A DNA stretch of 64,000 nt, from positions 62,001 through 126,000 of the forward strand of contig JACNJS010000091.1 in NCBI GenBank assembly GCA_014382445.1, read 5' to 3'. The notes under the pieces were generated by a model, which was given only the letters and a program-made list of their open reading frames with translations, ran no database searches and was not told where the DNA came from. Both the position numbers and the translations under genes were made by a program. Below, one piece after another: positions 18,693 through 27,910 of this stretch (position 1 is its first letter; each line of letters opens with the position of its first letter). This stretch comes from Bacteroidota bacterium (GTDB lineage: Bacteria > Bacteroidota > Bacteroidia > Bacteroidales > F082).

Positions 18693-19613
18693 ATGACAAA
18701 AGTATTAGTCGCAACTGAAAAACCATTTGCCGCTACTGCGGTAAAACAAATAAAAGGCATTTTTGAGGATGCAGGCTACGATTGTACATTTTTTGAAAAG
18801 TACAGTGGGCAGGATGAATTTATTGCAGCAGTAAAAGATGCAGAAGCAATGATTGTACGTAGTGACAATGTTAATCCCGAAGTTTTGAACGCTGCCACGA
18901 ATTTAAAAATTGTAGTAAGGGCAGGAGCGGGGTTCGATAATGTGAACCTCGAAGCAGCAACAAAAAATAATGTGGTTGTAATGAATACACCCGGTCAAAA
19001 CTCGAATGCCGTTGCCGAACTCGCGCTTGGAATGATGGTTTATCAGGCTCGTAATCATTTTAATGGTACCTCAGGTACTGAACTTTGTTGCAAAAAACTA
19101 GGCATCCATGCATATGGTAATGTTGGTAAACTAGTTGCGAAAATTGCAAAGGGTTTTGGTATGGAAGTTTTTGCTTTCGACCCATTTGTTGCAAAAGAAA
19201 AGATTGAGGCGGATGAAGTAACTGTACTGGATACTGTTGAAGAGCTATACAGTATATGCGATTACGTTAGCCTTCATATACCCTCTAACGAGCACACAAT
19301 CATGTCAATAAATTATGATCTGCTTTCGAAAATGAAACCAGGCGCAGTTTTGGTAAATACAGCCCGTAAGGAAGTAATTAACGAAGATGATATGTTGAAG
19401 ATATTTGAAGATTTTAGCACCTTCAAATATGTATCTGATATAGCACCTACAAATAAGGATATATTTCTCGATAAATATCCAAATCGTTGTTTCTTTTCAC
19501 CAAAGAAAATGGGAGCCCAAACAGCTGAGGCTAATATTAACGCCGGAAAAGCAGCGGCCCATCAAATAATAAATTTCCTGGAAAAAGGAGATTCAACTTT
19601 TAAAGTTAATTAG
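18693..19613 (+). CDS. serA: D-3-phosphoglycerate dehydrogenase (short, lysine type)
   Basis: This 306-residue NAD-dependent enzyme oxidises 3-phosphoglycerate in the first step of serine synthesis. It lacks the C-terminal ACT domain of E. coli SerA, so feedback by serine through that domain is not expected. The nucleotide-binding loop reads GIHAYGNVG rather than the usual GxGxxG. In the segment that normally carries the catalytic histidine (SPHIGA) the sequence is SPKKMGAQT (around residues 269-277), placing a lysine at that position as in the lysine-type short enzymes known from Entamoeba. Context with serC makes the function secure. Confidence 0.93.
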   Translation: MTKVLVATEKPFAATAVKQIKGIFEDAGYDCTFFEKYSGQDEFIAAVKDAEAMIVRSDNVNPEVLNAATNLKIVVRAGAGFDNVNLEAATKNNVVVMNTPGQNSNAVAELALGMMVYQARNHFNGTSGTELCCKKLGIHAYGNVGKLVAKIAKGFGMEVFAFDPFVAKEKIEADEVTVLDTVEELYSICDYVSLHIPSNEHTIMSINYDLLSKMKPGAVLVNTARKEVINEDDMLKIFEDFSTFKYVSDIAPTNKDIFLDKYPNRCFFSPKKMGAQTAEANINAGKAAAHQIINFLEKGDSTFKVN

Positions 19614-19761
19614 CACCTACAAACTAATCAATCAGTTAGTTTTTATTTGGTTAATTCTCTGGAAAGATAGTTTCTTTTATTGCTAAATAGAAATATTCTA
19701 TTGAATTGACATTTAATATATTAACTGCTAAAATATAAAATATAATTTAACTAAAATTTCT

Positions 19762-20283
19762 ATGGAAAATCAAAGAGAAAAAACTGAAAAACCCAGTGCC
19801 TTCTTCAGGTTTGAAGACTTAAGAATCTATCATAAATCATTAGACTATACTAACTGGCTGCAGGATGTAACAATGCTTTTCCCTGATAATGATAATTCGC
19901 AATTCGTACTACGATTCAATGATTCAGCCCGAAACATTGCATTTTTTATTGCTGAAGGATCGGCCAGAAATAAAAGTCAATTTATTCATTATTTAAAGAT
20001 GGCCAAAAGTGCTATTAGGGAATGTTTGGTTTTTACTACTCTTTCATATAAGCAAAACAATATTTCTGACACTCAAGAAGAGGAATCAAGGCAGCAACTT
20101 ATGGAAATGACAAAGATGATTGGAGCACTTATATCATCACTTCAGCGTTCTACGGGTTCTGGTAACAATGGTAACCATAATAACAATTATCGGTACAGCG
20201 GTAAGAATAATGATACTACATCTCAACGATCTAAATACAACGGTAATGAAGAAATAAATTTCAATCTTGAGGAAGAGGATTGA
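19762..20283 (+). CDS. Four-helix-bundle protein (23S rRNA intervening-sequence family)
   Basis: A 173-residue protein. Residues about 15-130 (FRFEDLRIYHKSLDY, NIAFFIAEGSARNKSQFIHY) match the four-helix-bundle family first seen inside 23S rRNA intervening sequences and common as single genes in Bacteroidota. The last 40 residues are low-complexity, rich in Asn, Gly and Ser, with an acidic end. Its biochemical role is unknown. It sits inside the serC-serA-DUF1015 group, as if inserted there, with its own 148-base upstream gap. Confidence 0.8.
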   Translation: MENQREKTEKPSAFFRFEDLRIYHKSLDYTNWLQDVTMLFPDNDNSQFVLRFNDSARNIAFFIAEGSARNKSQFIHYLKMAKSAIRECLVFTTLSYKQNNISDTQEEESRQQLMEMTKMIGALISSLQRSTGSGNNGNHNNNYRYSGKNNDTTSQRSKYNGNEEINFNLEEED

Positions 20284-20344
20284 AAATTGCTCACTAATCA
20301 GTGTCAACAAAGGCAAATAGTTTTTAATTAAATTTATTGAATAA

Positions 20345-21589
20345 ATGGCTACACTTAAAGCTTTTAAAGGATATCGCCCGCCACAAAATATAGTAGTTGA
20401 TTTGGCATCACGTCCATATGACGTACTTAACTCATCAGAAGCGCGTGCTGAAGCAAGTAGCAACCCTTATTCGCTTTTGCATATTATTAAGCCTGAAATT
20501 GATCTTGATGAAACCGTAAATTTATATAGTCAGGAAGTTTACGATAAAGCAAAAGAGAACTTCGAAAAGTTTAAGAGTAACGGGTGGTTAGTAAAGGATG
20601 AGGAGGAATATTTGTATATCTATGCACAAACAATGTTCGGCAAAACTCAATATGGTATTGTAGGTTGTGCCAGTGTTGATGATTACATGAACAACGTAAT
20701 TAAAAAGCACGAGCTTACGCGACCTGATAAGGAAGAAGACAGGATGAAGCATGTACGTATTACAAATGCCAATATGGAACCCGTTTTCTTTTCATACCCT
20801 GCTGATGCAGAAATTGATCAAATTGTTGCGGATTATGTAGAGTCCAATAAAGCAGATTATGATTTTACTGCAGATGATGGGGTAGGCCACCATTTTTGGG
20901 TTGTTAGAGATAAATTAAAAATTGCCAGAATAATAGCACTTTTTGAGGAATTGCCTTCAACTTATGTTGCCGACGGACATCACCGTACTGCCGCTGCCGC
21001 TTTAGTAGGAAATGAGAAAAAATCCCAAAATCCTAACCATACTGGAGATGAAGAATACAACTTTTTTCTGGCAGTACACTTTCCTGATAACCAGCTTACT
21101 ATTATTGACTATAACCGTGTAGTGAAAGATTTAAATGATTATTCGGTACCTGAATTTTTGAAAAAGTTGGAATTTGCTTTTAGTATTGAAGATAAGGGTG
21201 TTAAAATATATAAACCAGCAGCTTTACATAACTTCTCTATGTATCTTGACGGTAGTTGGTATTCACTTACCGCTAACCTTGGAACCTATGATGATAATGA
21301 TCCAATTGGAATTTTGGATGTAACTATTTTAACTAAGCAGGTACTTGCTCCTTTATTGGATATTAATGACCTGCGTCGTTCAAAACGCATTGATTTTGTT
21401 GGAGGTATCCGAGGTCTGGAAGAATTAAAACTAAGAGTTGACAGTGGAGATATGAAGGTAGCATTTGCACTATATCCCGTTAGCATGAAACAGCTTATTG
21501 ATATCGCAGATAGCGGCCAGATAATGCCCCCAAAAACAACATGGTTTGAACCAAAATTACGCTCAGGCATTGTTGTACATGAACTTTAG
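20345..21589 (+). CDS. DUF1015 family protein, serine-cluster associated
   Basis: The 414-residue protein belongs to DUF1015: it starts KAFKGYRPP, contains RPYDVLNSSEA, and has the conserved DGHHRTAAA motif near residue 215. In Bacteroidota the family frequently sits beside serC and serA. The window shows no phosphoserine phosphatase, so a role in serine or phosphoserine metabolism is a reasonable inference but not a demonstrated activity. It lies 61 bases downstream of the four-helix-bundle gene, on the same strand. Confidence 0.8.
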   Translation: MATLKAFKGYRPPQNIVVDLASRPYDVLNSSEARAEASSNPYSLLHIIKPEIDLDETVNLYSQEVYDKAKENFEKFKSNGWLVKDEEEYLYIYAQTMFGKTQYGIVGCASVDDYMNNVIKKHELTRPDKEEDRMKHVRITNANMEPVFFSYPADAEIDQIVADYVESNKADYDFTADDGVGHHFWVVRDKLKIARIIALFEELPSTYVADGHHRTAAAALVGNEKKSQNPNHTGDEEYNFFLAVHFPDNQLTIIDYNRVVKDLNDYSVPEFLKKLEFAFSIEDKGVKIYKPAALHNFSMYLDGSWYSLTANLGTYDDNDPIGILDVTILTKQVLAPLLDINDLRRSKRIDFVGGIRGLEELKLRVDSGDMKVAFALYPVSMKQLIDIADSGQIMPPKTTWFEPKLRSGIVVHEL

Positions 21590-21632
21590 AAACTAAAGTT
21601 AAGTGATATTAATTTTGAATTCTAATTACCTA

Positions 21633-21664
21633 TTGAAATTCTCTAACATATTTTCTTATTTTTG
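21633..21664 (+). promoter_or_regulatory. Promoter of the DUF1684/kinase/regulator operon
   Basis: TTG (21633-21635), 21 bases, TATTTTTG (21657-21664): a Bacteroidota consensus promoter 30 bases upstream of the first gene of the three-gene operon. Confidence 0.65.
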
Positions 21665-21694
21665 ACGTTGAATTAATAACCTGCGTTGAAATAA

Positions 21695-22924
21695 ATGTCG
21701 CAAATTAAATTTAATCTGGTAAAAAAGAAACAATGCATACGTCCTACCTGGCTGGGATGGATTGTAATTTTAATAACATTAGCAGTCATTTTCAGGCTAT
21801 CGCTTGTCGGTATTTATTATTTTTTGGCCGTTAATAAGCCAGTTAATTCAAAAACACTTGTGCTGGAGGGCTCAGTTCCTACTTATGTTGTTAAGGATGC
21901 TTTGGCATATTACAATCAAAACGGCTACGAGAGGTTAATTGTAACTGGCATACCCATTGTTAATTATGAATTTATCTCACCCTTTAAAAGTACAGCTCAG
22001 GCTACAATTCCGGCACTTAAACATTATGGATACTTTGATACAGCATATGTAGCTGATATTCCTACAAATATTCTAATCGATAGGACATACAACACGGCCG
22101 TTGCTTCGAGGATACTTTTCGATGAAAATAAGAGCTGGCCAAAGAATTTTAACATTTATTCAGTTGGTGTACATGCACGCCGAAGCAAGATGATGTTTAA
22201 AAAGGCCTTTGGTTCAGATTATGAAATAGGAATTATTGCTCACAGAGATCGCTCATTCGCTCCCAACCATTGGTGGAAAAGTAGTAAAGGATTTAGAAAT
22301 ATTAGTAACGAATTTGTTGCCACGCTTTATGTATCGATGTTTTTTCATCCGGATTATTTTATGTCTGTAAAAAAAATCGAAGAAGGAAGATATACCGACA
22401 AAATATACTATAGCCGTGAAGAGAAGTATCTTAAATTTTCTGATTCAACTTCTTCACCATTTAACACGAAGGAGAGAGAAGCCTTTCAGGGTTTTAATTA
22501 CTTTGCTCCAAATATAGATTACAGAATTAAAGCACAATTTGTTGTGGATACGACAGCACCTGTTTTCAGTATGAAAACTACCACAAAACGAACTCCAACG
22601 TACCGTACTTATGGTTTTATTGACTTTATAATAAATGACACAAATTGTAGATTAACAGCATTTCAAAATATGGATTATAAGAATGATTCGGTGTATGGAG
22701 GCACTTTGTTTATCCCTTTTAAAGACTTAACCAACACAGGTACTACATACATGGCTGGAAGATATATTGATATTCCCATTCCGGATACAAACATTGTTCT
22801 TTTAGATTTCAATGAAGCATATAACCCTTACTGTGCATATTATGAGAGGTGGTCATGTCCGGTTGTACCACCTGAAAATCATTTGGAAATAGCTATACCG
22901 GCAGGTGAAACAAAATTTAAATAG
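21695..22924 (+). CDS. Membrane-anchored YdcF-like (DUF218) / DUF1684 fusion
   Basis: A 409-residue protein with one N-terminal membrane helix (about 20-42). Residues about 50-215 resemble the DUF218/YdcF-SanA fold: LVLEGSVPTY, then YERLIVTG, then a RTYNTAVASR segment. Residues about 225-409 are a complete DUF1684 domain, recognisable by GGTLFIPFKDLTN, the GRYIDIP segment, LLDFNEAYNPYCAY and CPVVPPENHLEIAIPAGE. The two families are normally separate, so this is an unusual fusion. Neither has a settled function; both parts should face the periplasm. It opens an operon with the kinase and regulator that follow (15-base and overlapping junctions). Confidence 0.8.
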   Translation: MSQIKFNLVKKKQCIRPTWLGWIVILITLAVIFRLSLVGIYYFLAVNKPVNSKTLVLEGSVPTYVVKDALAYYNQNGYERLIVTGIPIVNYEFISPFKSTAQATIPALKHYGYFDTAYVADIPTNILIDRTYNTAVASRILFDENKSWPKNFNIYSVGVHARRSKMMFKKAFGSDYEIGIIAHRDRSFAPNHWWKSSKGFRNISNEFVATLYVSMFFHPDYFMSVKKIEEGRYTDKIYYSREEKYLKFSDSTSSPFNTKEREAFQGFNYFAPNIDYRIKAQFVVDTTAPVFSMKTTTKRTPTYRTYGFIDFIINDTNCRLTAFQNMDYKNDSVYGGTLFIPFKDLTNTGTTYMAGRYIDIPIPDTNIVLLDFNEAYNPYCAYYERWSCPVVPPENHLEIAIPAGETKFK

Positions 22925-22939
22925 TTAAATTCCGATTAA

Positions 22940-25162
22940 ATGGAAAAGCTCGATATTTCGATGTTATTAGTTGAGGATGATTTAGTTATACGGAATATCT
23001 ATAAAAAAATATTGTCTAACCACGTTTCAAGATTATATGTAGCTGTTAATGGCGAGGATGGATATAATAGTTACCTAAGAAATAAACCCGACCTTATACT
23101 TACCGATATCAAGATGCCCATTATGAACGGGCTTGACATGATAAAAAAAATCAGGAAGATTGATAAATCAATGCGGATTATTATAATGTCGGCTTATGGT
23201 GAATCGCGATTTTTTTTAAATGCCATTGAAACTGATGTTAAAGGTTTTCTTGTAAAGCCTGTTGATACGGATCACCTGCTAAATATTATTAGTGAACAGG
23301 CAAATGATATTCTTCTTGAAAAGAAGTTGGAAGAAGAGGCAATAAAAAGACAAGCAGCAGAGAATGAGCTCGACAGGAGTGAAGGCATATTGCGAGCCTT
23401 ATCACAGGCTACGGCAGCATTTTTTAGAAAAGGAGTTAACGATAAAACTGTAGTTGATGTTCTTAAGCTAATTGGAGAGAGGACTGATGTTTCAAGAGTT
23501 TACATTTTTAAATTAAATAATATAAAGGGGAAGCAGACCATAAACCATATTTACGAATGGGCTGCCGATGGAATTATTCCGCAAATAAACAATGAGGATC
23601 TGCAAAACATCCCAATAAACGACCCTGTATTTAAATCCTGGGCTACCAGAATGAGTAATTATCAAAATGTAATAGGTATTATAGATGATTTTGAAGAACC
23701 TACAAAAACCGTTTTAAAAGAACAGGATATTCGATCACTGCTTGCAATACCAATTTTTGTTAAAGATAGTTGGTGGGGTTTTATTGGTTTTGATGATTGT
23801 TTAAGTTTCAGGATTTGGTCAGATGCAGAAATTAGCGCGTTGGAATTGCTTGCTTTTAACCTTGGAGGTGCTATTTACAGAAGGGATGTTGAAGAGGAAA
23901 TGATCAGATTAAACGCTTCGCTGGAAGAGCGTGTTTGGGACCGTACTAAAGACCTTGAGCAGGAAGTAGCTGAGCGAACTATTGCTCAAAGCATGCTTCG
24001 CGATAGCGAGGAAAAATACAGACTTATCTATGAAAATGCTAATGATGGAATATTGTTGATAATGAATAATATTATATCGATGGTAAATCCTAAAATGATA
24101 GAAATTATAGGTTTACAACCTCGAAAAGTCATTGGCAAAAGTTTTTCTACACTTGTTAAGCCTGAGTTCACTTCTGAAATAAAAAACTATTTTGAAAATA
24201 ATGAGAAAAATAGTAAAGATTATAAAAGTGAAATGCAGGTTCAAGTGAATAATGGAATTTGGATAGAATTAAAAGCAACTACTATATCCTGGAATAATGA
24301 ACCAGCAAACCTTGTTTTTGTTTCTGATATCACAAAACAAAAAAAAGCTGAAAAAGAATTGAATGAGTTAAACAGAAACCTTGAAAAACGTATCAGTGAG
24401 GAAATTAGCAGGGTTAATGCTCAACAGCAGTTGTTGGTTCAAAAATCGAAGCTCGAATCAATCGGGGAACTATCTGCAGGTTTGGCACATGAGATTAACC
24501 AACCTTTAGGGGGTATCTCAATGGGACTCGAAAATATTCTTTTAAATACCCATAATGACAGCGTTGATAATAATTATCTCAGGAAAAAAGTAAACGTGCT
24601 TTTCAAAGATATTGACAGAATACAAAAGATAATAGAGCACGTAAGATTGTTTTCAAGAGATCAGGATAATTCAATAATAGAAATAATTTCTGTAAATGAT
24701 GTAGTTGTTAACGCACTATCTCTTGTTAGTAAGCAGTTTATGGGTCATGATGTTGAATTAGTAGTAAATATACCCAATGATGAAATTGATGTGTTAGGAA
24801 ACCAATATCGGTTAGAGCAGGTCATTCTTAACATACTATCGAATGCAAAGCAAGCTGTTGATGAAAAAGCGAAGCAGTTTGAATCAGGTAAATTTGCTAA
24901 GAAGATTACAATTGATTTAAATAAAAATAATTCGGAAGTAAAAATTATTATTACCGACAACGGCACCGGAATTAATAAAGATATTATCTCGAAAATATTT
25001 AACCCGTTTTTTACTACAAAAAGTGAAGAAAAAGGTACAGGTTTAGGATTGTCGATTTCGTACGGAATAATTTCTGAGATGAAAGGTGTTATAGATATTG
25101 ATAGTGAAGAAGGTAAATATACCCGAGTTGAGATTAAACTTCCAAATATGCAGAATACATGA
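22940..25162 (+). CDS. Receiver-GAF-PAS sensor histidine kinase
   Basis: The 740-residue protein has no membrane helix and should be cytoplasmic. An N-terminal receiver domain (about 5-120) has the phosphorylatable Asp56 in LTDIKMPIMNG. A GAF-like domain (about 150-320), a coiled segment, a PAS domain (about 360-470) and a second coil follow. The transmitter has His517 in AHEINQPLGG and an ATPase domain with NILSNAKQAV and GTGLGLSISYGI. The ATGA overlap with the next gene shows translational coupling to its partner, a sigma-54 activator. Confidence 0.92.
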   Translation: MEKLDISMLLVEDDLVIRNIYKKILSNHVSRLYVAVNGEDGYNSYLRNKPDLILTDIKMPIMNGLDMIKKIRKIDKSMRIIIMSAYGESRFFLNAIETDVKGFLVKPVDTDHLLNIISEQANDILLEKKLEEEAIKRQAAENELDRSEGILRALSQATAAFFRKGVNDKTVVDVLKLIGERTDVSRVYIFKLNNIKGKQTINHIYEWAADGIIPQINNEDLQNIPINDPVFKSWATRMSNYQNVIGIIDDFEEPTKTVLKEQDIRSLLAIPIFVKDSWWGFIGFDDCLSFRIWSDAEISALELLAFNLGGAIYRRDVEEEMIRLNASLEERVWDRTKDLEQEVAERTIAQSMLRDSEEKYRLIYENANDGILLIMNNIISMVNPKMIEIIGLQPRKVIGKSFSTLVKPEFTSEIKNYFENNEKNSKDYKSEMQVQVNNGIWIELKATTISWNNEPANLVFVSDITKQKKAEKELNELNRNLEKRISEEISRVNAQQQLLVQKSKLESIGELSAGLAHEINQPLGGISMGLENILLNTHNDSVDNNYLRKKVNVLFKDIDRIQKIIEHVRLFSRDQDNSIIEIISVNDVVVNALSLVSKQFMGHDVELVVNIPNDEIDVLGNQYRLEQVILNILSNAKQAVDEKAKQFESGKFAKKITIDLNKNNSEVKIIITDNGTGINKDIISKIFNPFFTTKSEEKGTGLGLSISYGIISEMKGVIDIDSEEGKYTRVEIKLPNMQNT

Positions 25163-26559
25163 TCAAGAAGATAAATATATTGATTGTAGATGATGAACCA
25201 CGCGTAGTTGATGAGATAGCTGAGTTTTTAATAGCAAAAAAATTCAATGTCTTTAAAGCTGGAGCACCATCCATAGCTTTTAATTTATTGAGCTTACACG
25301 ATATAAACATTGTAATACTTGATATAAAGCTTCCCGAAATGGATGGGTTGCAAGTTTTGGTAAAAATTAAAGCCGAGTATCCCGAAATTGAAGTTATAAT
25401 GATAAGTGGGCATGGTGACATGGATACGGTAATACAAGCTATGAGAAGCGGTGCTACCGACTATTTTGCAAAACCATTCAGGCTGTTTGATATCAATAAT
25501 GCAATTATGCGCACGCAGAGGTATATGGAGCTTAACAAAAAGCTTAAAACTGCGCAGAAGAATGTTGACAAACTATCAAAAAAAATATTAAATAATATTG
25601 GCACACAGCTTCTCGGTAATAGTGAAGCTATGAAACACCTTATTAGAATGATGAGTAAGGTTGCTAAATCCGAAAATACTTCTGTCTTGATACTTGGTGA
25701 AAGCGGTACCGGTAAAGAGCTTGTTGCTAATGGCATTCATCAATTAAGCAAGCGAAGTAATAATATGTTTTACTCGGTTAATTGTTCTGCAATCCCTGAA
25801 AGCTTGTTCGAAAGTGAATTTTTTGGTCATAAAAAAGGTTCATTTACCGGTGCCTTAGAGGATAAAGCAGGATGGTTTGAGATCGCTGATGGTGGAACAT
25901 TGTTTCTTGATGAAATTAGTGATATGCCATTAGGGCAACAAGCAAAATTACTCAGGGTACTTGAAGAAAGAGTTGTAAGTAAAGTTGGTTCAAGAACTAG
26001 TAAGCAAGTGGATGTAAGAGTAATTACGGCATCGAATACTAAACTTGAGGATTTGGCTTCAGAAAATAAATTCCGCCAGGATTTATTTCATCGGTTAAGT
26101 GTTTTTGTAATTAATATCCCTTCTTTACGTGAAAGAAAAGAAGATATCCGATTACTATTTGACTATTATTTAAGGCAATACAGTATTCAAATGGAGAAAA
26201 GTATACAATTTTCGGATCCGGCAGTTATTAACGCGATTACCGATTATGACTTTCCGGGTAATATCCGGGAGTTAAAAAACATTATTGAAAGGGCCGTAAT
26301 TTTGTGTGATGGAGATACTATTCTGCCTGAACACATTTCATTCTCACAAATTTCAGTTCCTGAGATTTCTCATCAAAGTGCAGAAACTTCCAATTTTGTA
26401 CAACAGAATTACGATAATCTAGATTTGGAGTTTCATGAAAAGAAATTAATTCAAAAGGCATTAATAAGCACAGGCAATAATAAATCGAAAGCTGCAACCC
26501 TATTAAATGTAACATGGCAGGCACTCGACAGAAGAATGAAGAAATTTGGGTTGGAGTAA
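25159..26559 (+). CDS. Sigma-54-dependent response regulator (NtrC family)
   Basis: A 466-residue activator. The receiver domain has Asp55 in ILDIKLPEMDG. The AAA+ domain has Walker A GESGTGKE (180-187), and the sigma-54 contact loop reads GSFTGA instead of the usual GAFTGA. Walker B is GGTLFLDEI. A C-terminal Fis-type helix-turn-helix (NNKSKAATLLNVTWQALDRR) binds DNA. It overlaps the kinase gene by four bases. Target promoters of the -24/-12 type were not recognised in the window. Confidence 0.93.
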   Translation: MIKKINILIVDDEPRVVDEIAEFLIAKKFNVFKAGAPSIAFNLLSLHDINIVILDIKLPEMDGLQVLVKIKAEYPEIEVIMISGHGDMDTVIQAMRSGATDYFAKPFRLFDINNAIMRTQRYMELNKKLKTAQKNVDKLSKKILNNIGTQLLGNSEAMKHLIRMMSKVAKSENTSVLILGESGTGKELVANGIHQLSKRSNNMFYSVNCSAIPESLFESEFFGHKKGSFTGALEDKAGWFEIADGGTLFLDEISDMPLGQQAKLLRVLEERVVSKVGSRTSKQVDVRVITASNTKLEDLASENKFRQDLFHRLSVFVINIPSLRERKEDIRLLFDYYLRQYSIQMEKSIQFSDPAVINAITDYDFPGNIRELKNIIERAVILCDGDTILPEHISFSQISVPEISHQSAETSNFVQQNYDNLDLEFHEKKLIQKALISTGNNKSKAATLLNVTWQALDRRMKKFGLE

Positions 26560-26620
26560 TGATATTGCTTGTGAAATTCTTATCACAATTTAAAACTTAG
26601 CTGATTTTATAAAATACATA

Positions 26621-26660
26621 AAAAAAAACTCCGACCTGTTTCCAGACCGGAGTTTTTATT
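26621..26660 (-). terminator. Terminator after rplT, probably bidirectional
   Basis: AAAAACTCCG...CGGAGTTTTT hairpin with A-run before and T-run after, placed between the converging ends of the NtrC-type gene and rplT. Confidence 0.85.
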
Positions 26661-26675
26661 TATTGCATTATCATA

Positions 26676-27020
26676 TTATTTTACGGCTTTTACAATTGCT
26701 TTAAAAGCTTCAGGATTATTCATAGCTAAATCAGCTAGTACTTTCCTGCTTATTTCGATGTTTTTAGCATGTAATTTGCCCATAAACACTGAATATGACA
26801 TATCGTAAAGTCGGGCAGCAGCATTAATTCTTTGTATCCATAATGCTCTGAAATTACGTTTTTTAACTCGTCTGTCGCGGTAGGCATATACCTGGCCTTT
26901 TTCGTATGCATTTTTAGCAACCGTCCAAACATTTTTTCTCCGACCAAATTGTCCTTTGGTCTCTTTCATGATCTTTTTTCTGTGTGCTTTTGAAGCAACG
27001 GCGTTTACTGATCTTGGCAT
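26676..27020 (-). CDS. rplT: Ribosomal protein bL20
   Basis: A 114-residue 50S protein, with [23 protein letters not shown] and [20 protein letters not shown] as in all bL20. It binds 23S rRNA early in assembly. It is the last gene of thrS-infC-rpmI-rplT and is followed by a clear terminator. Confidence 0.98.
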   Translation of the reverse strand: MPRSVNAVASKAHRKKIMKETKGQFGRRKNVWTVAKNAYEKGQVYAYRDRRVKKRNFRALWIQRINAAARLYDMSYSVFMGKLHAKNIEISRKVLADLAMNNPEAFKAIVKAVK

Positions 27021-27097
27021 TTTAATTATTTTTTTTTATCATCATAGCGCTTCTAACAGAAGACTTTGCGAGCTATGACAAACGTTAAACATTAGGT

Positions 27098-27292
27098 TTA
27101 GCTACGAATCAACATTCTGATATTTTTCTCATCTGCTTTGTCTATAATAGCAAAGTAAGTTAAGTTACGTTTGCGCTTCTTAGACTTTTTAGTCAGAATG
27201 TGACTTTTGTAAGCATGCTTTCTTTTAATTTTACCAGAGCCGGTAAGAACAAATCTTTTCTTAGCACTGGATTTTGTTTTCATTTTTGGCAT
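27098..27292 (-). CDS. rpmI: Ribosomal protein bL35
   Basis: A 64-residue basic protein beginning [14 protein letters not shown] with the [20 protein letters not shown] core of bL35. It lies between infC and rplT in the standard order for this operon. Confidence 0.97.
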   Translation of the reverse strand: MPKMKTKSSAKKRFVLTGSGKIKRKHAYKSHILTKKSKKRKRNLTYFAIIDKADEKNIRMLIRS

Positions 27293-27327
27293 TACTTAAA
27301 ATTTAATTATTAGTTATTATTGAAATA

Positions 27328-27882
27328 TTATTTTTTTGATGCGATAATCATTATCATTCTTTTACCTTCTAGTTTAGGTAATCGTTCTACTTTACCGTAT
27401 TCTTCTAACTCTTGTGCAAATCTCAGAAGTATATACTCGCCTTTGTCTTTATAAATTATTGAACGCCCTTTAAAAAATACGTCAACCTTAACTTTAGCGC
27501 CATCCTCTAAGAATTTAATAGCGTGCTTTAATTTAAAATTAAAGTCATGATCATCTGTATTAGGACCCAACCTTATCTCTTTTACAACAATTTTAGCAGA
27601 TTTAGATTTAATTTCTTTTTGTTTCTTTTTTTGCTCATAAAGAAACTTTTTATAGTCTATAACCTTGCAAACCGGAGGGTTAGCCGATGGTGAAATTTCT
27701 ACAAGATCCAGATCTTGTTCTTCCGCTAAATTAAGAGCATCTCTCAATTGAAATATGCCGGTTTCAATATTCTCGCCCACTAATCTTACAACTGGAGCAG
27801 TAATATACTTGTTTATTCTGTTAGGATCTTCCTTTTTTACAAAAGGTTTACGTGGTCCTCTTTTACCTCTAAATTGTGCTAT
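27328..27882 (-). CDS. infC: Translation initiation factor IF-3, apparent AUA start
   Basis: IF-3 keeps ribosomal subunits apart and rejects wrong start codons. The C-terminal part ([18 protein letters not shown]) is standard. A caller restricted to ATG/GTG/TTG would start at a GTG at 27780 and lose the conserved N-terminal [16 protein letters not shown] segment. The frame stays open 34 codons further, and the reading begins at ATA (27880-27882) in ATAGCACAATTTAGAGG, with AGGAGG (27891-27896) eight bases upstream. This gives a normal 184-residue IF-3. A non-AUG start is the known basis of IF-3 autoregulation in E. coli (AUU), and a strong Shine-Dalgarno is unusual in Bacteroidota. Confidence 0.9.
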   Translation of the reverse strand: MAQFRGKRGPRKPFVKKEDPNRINKYITAPVVRLVGENIETGIFQLRDALNLAEEQDLDLVEISPSANPPVCKVIDYKKFLYEQKKKQKEIKSKSAKIVVKEIRLGPNTDDHDFNFKLKHAIKFLEDGAKVKVDVFFKGRSIIYKDKGEYILLRFAQELEEYGKVERLPKLEGKRMIMIIASKK

Positions 27883-27890
27883 TGTTGTGT

Positions 27891-27896
27891 CCTCCT
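27891..27896 (-). promoter_or_regulatory. Shine-Dalgarno site fixing the infC start
   Basis: AGGAGG, a six-base match to the anti-Shine-Dalgarno, with eight bases between it and the AUA codon. Most genes in this window have no such site. Confidence 0.75.
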
Positions 27897-27910
27897 ATAT
27901 TAGTTAATAA

